Source of the DNA: an uncultured Oscillospiraceae bacterium
GTDB taxonomy: Bacteria; Bacillota; Clostridia; Oscillospirales; Oscillospiraceae
Assembly: GCA_910588105.1 (NCBI GenBank)
Contig: CAJUQD010000007.1
Coordinates: forward strand, 1-64,000
Length of the DNA stretch: 64,000 nt
Direction: 5' to 3'
Positions 58,608-64,000 of the stretch are shown one piece after another. The translations under genes were made by a program, and so were the position numbers. The first letter of the stretch is position 1. Each line of letters begins with the position of its first letter. The notes below the pieces were generated by a model. The model did not search any database and had not been told where the DNA came from. It worked only from the letters and a program-made list of their open reading frames with translations.

Positions 58608-59450
58608 ATGGCTTTTTGGATACGGGCGGCCACGCTGGTCATCGGGAGCAACAAGTACGACTTGGATGGAATGAACTTCACGTTTGATGTTCCGTTTGAG
58701 GATAGCGACGAGCCCCCGGTGGCCACTGTGACCGTGACGAACCTCTCCGCCAACACCCGCAACGGCATTAAGAAGGATGATCCTGTGATTCTGAACGCCG
58801 GCTACCGGGGTAATGTCGGCTGCATCCTGGTCGGAAAAGTGGTCGGCCTGAAGCACAAGCAGAGCAACGTGGATTGGACATCAACACTGACCGTCCAGCC
58901 CTGTGCGGAGGAAATCCTGGGGCGGATCGTCAACAAGACCTACACAGAGAACATGAAAGCATCTGCGATCATCCGGGACCTGCTGAACATCTTCGGAGTA
59001 GAGGTCGCCAGGTGCGAGTTGTCCATTGATACCAGCTACCCGCGGGGCCGCGTCTGCCGGGGCAATCTGAAGAAGGTGCTCACGGATATCGTGGTGAACG
59101 AGTGCAAGAGCCGGTTCATAGTCCGCACCACTGGGCAGCTCTACATCACAAAGGCGGATGATGGTATCAACAACGGTGTCACGCTTACCCCGGCGACCGG
59201 CCTTCTCCGCTCCGACGAGGAGACTGTCGCTATCCAGGTCGAAACGGACTTAAACTCGCAGAAGACCGGGGAGGACCGGAAAGAGGATACCATATCCCGC
59301 TCCTGTCTGCTCAACTACAGCATCGCCACCGCCGAGGTCGTAAAGGCTCAGTCCAGCGACTTGAACGGCAGGTTCATCGTTGTAAAGGGGCGCCACAAGG
59401 GAAGTAAGACGGAAGACTGGAAGACCTATATGGAGCTGAAACCATACTGA
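58608..59450 (+). CDS. Baseplate hub-like protein
   Basis: 280 residues; ATG just after the previous stop. A beta-rich hub pattern: FTFDVPFEDSDEPPVATVTV, GYRGNVGCILVGKVVGLKHK, then KASAIIRDLLNIFGVEV and a C-terminal NGRFIVVKGRHKGSKTEDW. It resembles XkdQ/gpD-type hub proteins. The spike is the next gene. Confidence 0.72.
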   Translation: MAFWIRAATLVIGSNKYDLDGMNFTFDVPFEDSDEPPVATVTVTNLSANTRNGIKKDDPVILNAGYRGNVGCILVGKVVGLKHKQSNVDWTSTLTVQPCAEEILGRIVNKTYTENMKASAIIRDLLNIFGVEVARCELSIDTSYPRGRVCRGNLKKVLTDIVVNECKSRFIVRTTGQLYITKADDGINNGVTLTPATGLLRSDEETVAIQVETDLNSQKTGEDRKEDTISRSCLLNYSIATAEVVKAQSSDLNGRFIVVKGRHKGSKTEDWKTYMELKPY

Positions 59451-59463
59451 GGAGGGATTGCTC

Positions 59464-60063
59464 ATGGGACTGGCCGATGTAAACCAGTACAATTACCAGC
59501 GGATTCACGATGACAAGCTCCGGGAATCCATCTGCGTGGCCGCTACGGTGCAGGTGACATCCTTTGACCCTGCAAAGATGACTGTGAACGTCCAGCCGCT
59601 TTCCAAGCACCTGGAGAACGGCAAGTACGAAAGCCAGCCGCCGATTCTGAAGGTGCCTGTGGCCCTCACACACTGCGGCGGCTTTATCTTCCGCCCCTGG
59701 ATCAAAGAGGGGGACATCGGCACCGTGGTCTACCTGGACCACGATATGGACGCCACCGTGACCGGGGGCAAGGAGGCCAAGCCCCTGACCGAGCGGAACC
59801 ACGCCACGACCGACGCCATCTTTGTGGGGGCGCTGGTGGCCGGGAGCTACACGGTCAAGGGGTTGCCGGATAAGAGTATCTGCATTGCCACCGAGGACGG
59901 CAAGATTTACGTCGCCGTCACAAAGGACAAGGTGATTGTGAAGAACGAAGACACCACCGCCGAGTTCACCGCCACCACGATTGACATGAAATCCACCGAT
60001 ATGAACATCACGCTGGACGGAAACATGACGGTCAAGACCGGCGGTAAGATTTATCTCAATTAG
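59464..60063 (+). CDS. Gp138-type membrane-puncturing spike
   Basis: 199 residues; ATG after GAGGAGGGATTGCTC. The N-terminal Gp138 domain has VQVTSFDPAKMTVNVQPLS and IKEGDIGTVVYLD. The C-terminal part is a repetitive beta-prism with Asp/Thr/Lys strands (TTIDMKSTDMNITLDGN). It forms the central spike tipped by the PAAR protein. Confidence 0.82.
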   Translation: MGLADVNQYNYQRIHDDKLRESICVAATVQVTSFDPAKMTVNVQPLSKHLENGKYESQPPILKVPVALTHCGGFIFRPWIKEGDIGTVVYLDHDMDATVTGGKEAKPLTERNHATTDAIFVGALVAGSYTVKGLPDKSICIATEDGKIYVAVTKDKVIVKNEDTTAEFTATTIDMKSTDMNITLDGNMTVKTGGKIYLN

Positions 60064-60073
60064 GAGGTGCTCT

Positions 60074-60364
60074 ATGCCAGCAGCAACGAGACAAGGCGAC
60101 AACTGCACCGGACACGATGCTTGCCCGCCCGTTCCCCTGGTAAGCTGTAGCCCGAACGTCATCATCAACGGAAAGGGCGCAGGCCGCCGGACGGATCAGT
60201 ATTCTACGCATGGGTGTGTCACACATCCTGGCCACCAGGACGTGATTGCCGCCGGGAGCTCCAAAGTTGATATCAACGGCCTCCCCGCCGCCCGTGTCGG
60301 CGATGCCGTCTCGATTGGAGGCTCCGTCCAGGACGGCAGCGGCAACGTAATTATAGGCGGGTGA
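60074..60364 (+). CDS. PAAR-domain spike tip protein
   Basis: 96 residues; ATG after AGGAGGTGCTCT. MPAATRQGDNCTGHDACPPV, NGKGAGRRTDQYSTHGC and GLPAARVGDAVSIGGSVQDG are PAAR-repeat elements, with Cys and His for a metal at the tip. It sharpens the contractile tail spike. Confidence 0.88.
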   Translation: MPAATRQGDNCTGHDACPPVPLVSCSPNVIINGKGAGRRTDQYSTHGCVTHPGHQDVIAAGSSKVDINGLPAARVGDAVSIGGSVQDGSGNVIIGG

Positions 60365-60408
60365 CGATCCCAAAAGAACCGCATTTGCCCGCCCCTCTGC
60401 AAGCGATT

Positions 60409-60430
60409 TTAAGCCGCCCACAGCGGTTTT
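60409..60430 (+). terminator. Weak terminator in the gap after the PAAR gene
   Basis: CCGC-CCACA-GCGG followed by TTTTTCATTT. A short stem; probably partial. The gap (60365-60525) holds nothing else clear. Confidence 0.4.
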
Positions 60431-60525
60431 TCATTTACCCAACCCCTTACCCGTCTTGCGTCATACCCCCGCCTTCCTGGGGGCGCTACGTAACCCTGTG
60501 GCCGGTTCTGAAAGGAGACCTTCCA

Positions 60526-60798
60526 ATGGGACTATCAAAACTCGCGGCGGGCTGCCGGATCTGCCCGTATGTCGATACCTGCGACCACAAGCGCATGGAG
60601 GCCCTTGGCTCTCTGCCAAAGCCTCCGTTGTCCATGTCTGCCTCCCAGCCTGCGGCGGACTCTGCGGCCCAGCCGCTCCTTCGGGAGACGAGGGAAATCC
60701 GGGTGAACGGTATGACCATGACCGTCTATGTGGACGAAATTGAAAAGCAGCTCACGCGAGGGCTATATGCCCATCTGGGCTTGCAGTTCGGAGCGTGA
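60526..60798 (+). CDS. Small baseplate-region hypothetical with Cys motif
   Basis: 90 residues; ATG after AAAGGAGACCTTCCA. CRICPYVDTCDHKRMEALG contains three Cys and a His and may bind metal; the rest is Ala/Pro/Ser-rich with a helical end. Family unknown. Confidence 0.55.
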   Translation: MGLSKLAAGCRICPYVDTCDHKRMEALGSLPKPPLSMSASQPAADSAAQPLLRETREIRVNGMTMTVYVDEIEKQLTRGLYAHLGLQFGA

Positions 60799-60823
60799 TT
60801 CGCCTGGGGAGGAGTGAGGCCAC

Positions 60824-61195
60824 ATGGATGAGGACATGACCCTGTTAATTGACCCTGAGATCCGCGATCTGGTTTTTGACGAGGGCGGCAACTTCGTGAA
60901 AATCTATGGCGCTGATACGACCGTCCAGAATGTTCGCCACGCGCTCCTGACCTGGAAGGCTGAGTTCTTCGCCGATCTGGTACACGGCACCGACTATGAA
61001 CGCATTGTGGGAACAAATCAGAACGAGATAGACCTCAACGAAATCCAAGACGTTGTCCGGGAAGCCATCTTCCAGGAAAATGAGGTCTCCCGGATAGACA
61101 AACTTAATGTCTCGTATGACGGGCGAAACGTGACAACTGAATTTTCGGCCACGCTCGTCAGCGGCGAGACCATCACATCGGAGGTGACAGCGTAA
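60824..61195 (+). CDS. Baseplate gp25/GpW-like protein
   Basis: 123 residues; ATG after GGGGAGGAGTGAGGCCAC. VRHALLTWKAEFFADLVHGT and NEIQDVVREAIFQENEVSRI are the gp25-like lysozyme-fold pattern (DUF2634 type). It links the baseplate hub to the wedge. The next start overlaps its stop. Confidence 0.82.
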   Translation: MDEDMTLLIDPEIRDLVFDEGGNFVKIYGADTTVQNVRHALLTWKAEFFADLVHGTDYERIVGTNQNEIDLNEIQDVVREAIFQENEVSRIDKLNVSYDGRNVTTEFSATLVSGETITSEVTA

Positions 61196-62373
61196 TGGCA
61201 AAACCGAGTGAATGGGGCCTGACCGATGCCGGCTTTAGGCGTCCGACCTATGCGGAACTGCTGGATGCCTTGGAATACAAAGCCCGCGAGATGTTTGGCT
61301 CCAAAGCCAACCTGAGCGTCCGTTCCCCGCTTGGAGTCTTCCTGCGGATCTTCGCCTGGGTGCTGAACCTCCTGTTTTCTACTCTGGAGGATGTGTATAA
61401 CAGCCGGTTCGTTGACACGGCGGTAGGCTCCAGCCTCCTTCACCTTGGCAGGATGATAGGCATACGGCTCCTGGGGGCGCAGAAGGCCATGGGATACCTG
61501 ACGTTCTACGGAGACGACAACGTGGAAGTCCCAGAGGGCTTTCTTGCTGAGACCACAGCCGGAGTTCAGTATGTCACGCTCAGGTCCGGTGTGATTACGG
61601 ACGGCAGCGTGACCCTCCCTGCCTCGGCGGCGGTCGCCGGACCCGACGGCAACTCCGCCGAGGGGACGATAAAGAACATCTCGAACCCAAAACTCGGCAT
61701 CAGGTCCGTGATAAACGAGAAAGCCTTTGAAGGCGGCAGGAACACAGAGACCCCCGCTGAGTTCCGGGAGCGGTACTACAAATCGGTGGACTTCGCCGGC
61801 GGCGTGAATATCGACGCCATCATCGCGGAGATATACGAGAGCGTCGAGGCGGTCATCGCGGTTGCTGGGGAGGAAAACGACACCGATTTTGAGAGCAAGA
61901 CCGGGCTGCCCCCGCACTCCATTGAGATCGTCGCATACGGAGGATTGGATGAGGATGTGGCGAAAGCCATTTACCGCCGGAAGGCTGCGGGTATCCAGAC
62001 CTATGGGAATACAACGGTCCCCGTAGTCAAAGCGGACGGGAGACTATACGATGTCCATTTCAGCCGCCCCACCCCTGTCGGTATATGGGTGAAGGTGTTC
62101 AACCTTGTAACTGACAGCAAGTTCCCCCTGGACGGTATCGAGCGGATCAAGCAGGCCATCATCCAACACATCGGCGTGAACACCCGCGGAGGATTGAACA
62201 TCGGGCAGGACGTTATCAACGTAACACTGCCCACGGTTGTCCTGAAGGTGCCAGGGGTGGTGGACTTCGATCTCCAGATCAGTTCCGATGGCGAGCACTT
62301 CAGCTGGAAGAACATCGAGATCGCCGCCAGGGAGAAGGCTGTCACCGATGAAAGCATGGTGATCGTAGAGTGA
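61195..62373 (+). CDS. Baseplate J-like protein
   Basis: 392 residues; ATG overlaps the previous stop. YAELLDALEYKAREMFGSKA, LSVRSPLGVFLRIFAWVLN, ETPAEFRERYYKSVDFAGGV and GLPPHSIEIVAYGG-type TGLPPHSIEIVAYGGLDEDV are gpJ patterns. It is a baseplate wedge component. Confidence 0.9.
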   Translation: MAKPSEWGLTDAGFRRPTYAELLDALEYKAREMFGSKANLSVRSPLGVFLRIFAWVLNLLFSTLEDVYNSRFVDTAVGSSLLHLGRMIGIRLLGAQKAMGYLTFYGDDNVEVPEGFLAETTAGVQYVTLRSGVITDGSVTLPASAAVAGPDGNSAEGTIKNISNPKLGIRSVINEKAFEGGRNTETPAEFRERYYKSVDFAGGVNIDAIIAEIYESVEAVIAVAGEENDTDFESKTGLPPHSIEIVAYGGLDEDVAKAIYRRKAAGIQTYGNTTVPVVKADGRLYDVHFSRPTPVGIWVKVFNLVTDSKFPLDGIERIKQAIIQHIGVNTRGGLNIGQDVINVTLPTVVLKVPGVVDFDLQISSDGEHFSWKNIEIAAREKAVTDESMVIVE

Positions 62374-63467
62374 AGAACTATCTATCTGAAATGCTATATG
62401 CGCTGACCAGCGCCTATAGCCGAAAGGATTACGATAACCACCAGCAGGGCCGACCGCTGGAGACAAACATCGGCAAGTTGTTCTCCCTGTTCGCCTGGGG
62501 GCTGGACATCGTCCAGGAAAACGCGGAACTGGTTAAGCAATGGGATGACCTTGAGGCAGCGAAGGGCGCTGTCCTGGACAGGTACGGGGCAAACTGGGGC
62601 GTCCAGCGGTTCAGTGAGAACGACACCCTCTACCGTCTCGCGATCCGGGTCAAGATTCTGTCCCAGCTATCCGGTGGTGACACCGATACAGTCATCAGGG
62701 CCGCCGCTGACCTGCTGGGCGTTGAGAACCACGACATAGAGTTCGAGGACGTATTCCCGGCCAAGATTGCCCTGTATGTTGATTGGCTGCTCCTGACGCA
62801 GGAGCGGCAAGACCTGATTGAGCCAATCGCCTGGGCAATCAAGCGCATCGTTGCTGGCGGCGTAGGTATGCGGCTGTATGTGCGAACCTACCGCACCTTC
62901 CGTTACGATCTCTCGGTCTATCACGGAGGAGCTATAGGAACTTTCTTTCATTATGATCCTGTCGGGAAAGACCGGCTGGAGCGCATGGAGTTGTTCGTCG
63001 CTCATGGCGGAGCTGTTTTGGCAGACTTCCCGGATACACCCCCGGTTGGTGAGGACAGGGCTTATTTAGAGCCTGTTTTTGTGGCTCGTGAGGCTGCCGA
63101 TGTTGCGGTATTCCAGGATGCGCCTCCGATTGGTGAGGACAAGACTTTTTCTCAGCCCGTTTTTGTGGCTCACGAGGCCGTCAGCATCCCTGATTTTTTA
63201 GATGTGCCTCCAGTGAACAAGGACAGGGTATCTTCACACACGGTCTTTTCAGCGCATAAAGGCGCCAGCACTGCGATTTTTCCAGATGCGTCCCAGATAG
63301 GTCAAGATAGAACTTCACAGCATTCTGTGTCCGTGTCCCGTACCGGCCATGCAATTCCGGCAGTAACCGGCACACCACCAGATGTTGCGAGGATCGAGAA
63401 ACTGCGGCAGAGTGGCGCAGGGGGCGCATACACCCGCACCCATATCAAACCCAAGCGAATTGATTAG
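62370..63467 (+). CDS. Tail protein I-like baseplate protein with 28-residue tandem repeats
   Basis: 365 residues; GTG overlaps the gpJ stop. The N-terminal half (MKNYLSEMLYALTSAYSRKD, VLDRYGANWGVQRF, GGDTDTVIRAAADLLGVENH) is the gpI-like domain. From about 208 come tandem repeats of 28 residues, each with a VFVAH-type start, a central FPD/FQD and PPVGEDR-like end. Four are clear (62991-63326), flanked by degenerate ones. A basic tail closes the protein. Confidence 0.8.
   Translation: MKNYLSEMLYALTSAYSRKDYDNHQQGRPLETNIGKLFSLFAWGLDIVQENAELVKQWDDLEAAKGAVLDRYGANWGVQRFSENDTLYRLAIRVKILSQLSGGDTDTVIRAAADLLGVENHDIEFEDVFPAKIALYVDWLLLTQERQDLIEPIAWAIKRIVAGGVGMRLYVRTYRTFRYDLSVYHGGAIGTFFHYDPVGKDRLERMELFVAHGGAVLADFPDTPPVGEDRAYLEPVFVAREAADVAVFQDAPPIGEDKTFSQPVFVAHEAVSIPDFLDVPPVNKDRVSSHTVFSAHKGASTAIFPDASQIGQDRTSQHSVSVSRTGHAIPAVTGTPPDVARIEKLRQSGAGGAYTRTHIKPKRID
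62991..63326 (+). repeat. 84-bp (28-codon) tandem repeats within the gpI-like gene
   Basis: Four 84-bp units start at 62991, 63075, 63159 and 63243. Each encodes V-F-V-A-(H/R)-x, a hydrophobic middle, (P/Q)DxPP(V/I)xxDR and a variable end. A degenerate 27-codon unit precedes and a 28-codon one follows. The units are diverged rather than identical. Confidence 0.8.
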
Positions 63468-63481
63468 AAGGAGGAATACCA

Positions 63482-64000
63482 GTGGAAAAACTTGAAGACG
63501 GTTGCTATGGCAGCCTCAAAGGAATCGCTCTTATTGCCAAAGTGCTGGCGGGCCGGTGCCAGATGCACTATACTCGTGTGGCAGCGGGCAAGGGGGCGAT
63601 ACCGGAAGGGCAGTCACCGAAGACGCTATCTGTTCCGCCGGAGTACGTCATGGATGCTCAAATCAGCTCCGTGTCCAACCCGGTGGACGGCGAGTGCCAG
63701 GTGTCAGTCCAGATCAACAGCGCATATGTGAAGGACGGTTTCTACGTTACATGGCTCATTCTGTACGCAGAGGACCCGGACGAGGGAGAAGTCCCCTACA
63801 CCGCGCTCTGCTTGGAGAATGAACCGGAGTGGATTCGGCCCTCCAGCTCCATTGTGGGCAAGCTGGCACACTTCGACATCATTGCGGCGGTGGGCGACGT
63901 GGACACGGTTTCCGCAAGCGTCTCCCCCGACGCGCTGGTCACACACAAAGAACTGTCAGAGTTGCTGAGGGGGCTTGGGACGGCGCGGTTGGATGTTACT
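63482..64000 (+). CDS. Tail-collar fibre protein, N-terminal part (runs off window)
   Basis: The GTG at 63482 follows AGAAGGAGGAATACCA; 173 codons are open to the edge. The protein has LKGIALIAKVLAGRCQMHYT, RVAAGKGAIPEGQSPK and YVKDGFYVTWLILYAEDPDE, the pattern of tail-collar fibre N-terminal domains that attach to the baseplate. The receptor-binding part would lie to the right. Confidence 0.8.
   Translation, partial: MEKLEDGCYGSLKGIALIAKVLAGRCQMHYTRVAAGKGAIPEGQSPKTLSVPPEYVMDAQISSVSNPVDGECQVSVQINSAYVKDGFYVTWLILYAEDPDEGEVPYTALCLENEPEWIRPSSSIVGKLAHFDIIAAVGDVDTVSASVSPDALVTHKELSELLRGLGTARLDVT

Larger units (their letters stand above)
8745..64000 (+). mobile_element. Temperate contractile-tailed prophage (left end to beyond window)
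   Basis: The gene order is that of a complete lambdoid-style temperate phage: integrase, repressor/Cro, antirepressor, replication and recombination, middle genes, late regulator, packaging, head, contractile tail (sheath, tube, Gp138 spike, PAAR, gpJ) and fibre. The left junction is near 8745-8890 by gene content; the exact attachment core cannot be called without the right end. Holin and endolysin genes would follow beyond 64000. Confidence 0.85.

Noticed and set aside
62991..63326. Diversity-generating retroelement target region
   Set aside because: Repeats are evenly diverged and no reverse transcriptase or template repeat is present in the window.

Overview
The window is GC-rich (by eye roughly 60%) DNA from a Gram-positive Clostridia-type bacterium. 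An Oscillospiraceae-like gut commensal fits best: strong AGGAGG ribosome sites, frequent GTG/TTG starts, Clostridial-type large serine recombinases, a Cys-rich KTR protein and phage families common in that group. It is almost entirely mobile DNA, in three blocks.

(1) 1-1761 holds four small co-directional genes of unknown role, two of them Cys- or Gly/Arg-rich, closed by a rho-independent terminator. (2) About 1845-8744 is a decayed integrative/conjugative element (ICE). It has a large serine recombinase with an XRE regulator, a replisome-organizer-like gene cut short by in-frame stops, a non-coding stretch with long inverted repeats, a divergent PadR regulator/MATE efflux cargo pair, a KTR protein, and an ICE-type sigma factor, HTH_16 protein and 59-aa protein. 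(3) From about 8750 to beyond the right edge is a temperate contractile-tailed (myovirus-like) prophage of more than 55 kb, which appears to have inserted at the end of the ICE remnant.

The prophage runs in order. Lysogeny: serine integrase, a membrane-anchored cargo gene with an IS630-family insertion at its 5' end, divergent repressor and Cro-like genes around operator repeats, and an antirepressor. Early genes: a membrane protein, an AP2/HNH-like endonuclease, PcfK (AcrIIA9-type) and PcfJ, a DUF3102 protein, an SbcC-like ATPase, a second AP2/HNH-like endonuclease, a PD-(D/E)XK exonuclease, a CHC2 primase, a DUF927 helicase, an iteron-like candidate origin, and a DEAD/DEAH helicase split by a LAGLIDADG intein inside Walker A. 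A long middle operon follows, made of overlapping small genes rich in Lar-type and other zinc ribbons, with a Dam methylase, a HAD-Lar fusion, an ASCH protein and a Gp49-like protein. It ends in a DUF1492 late regulator.

Late genes start after a promoter preceded by four 10-bp-phased GAAAC repeats and followed by a terminator-like hairpin. They are a ParB stub overlapping a C5-cytosine methylase, terminase, a portal fused to a MuF-like head protein, protease, capsid, connectors, tail sheath and tube, a frameshifted tail chaperone pair, tape measure, and a baseplate with Gp138 spike and PAAR tip. Then come gp25/GpJ/GpI-like proteins, with 28-residue repeats in the last, and a tail fibre cut by the window end. 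Lysis genes and the right attachment site lie outside the window.

The observations most worth checking are the intein, the TGCGAC repeat cluster, the phased GAAAC repeats with attenuator, the dispersed 32-bp intergenic element, the tandem-repeat tail protein, the non-standard chaperone frameshift, and the cargo gene with an IS in its promoter region. All family names come from reading motifs; no database search was run.
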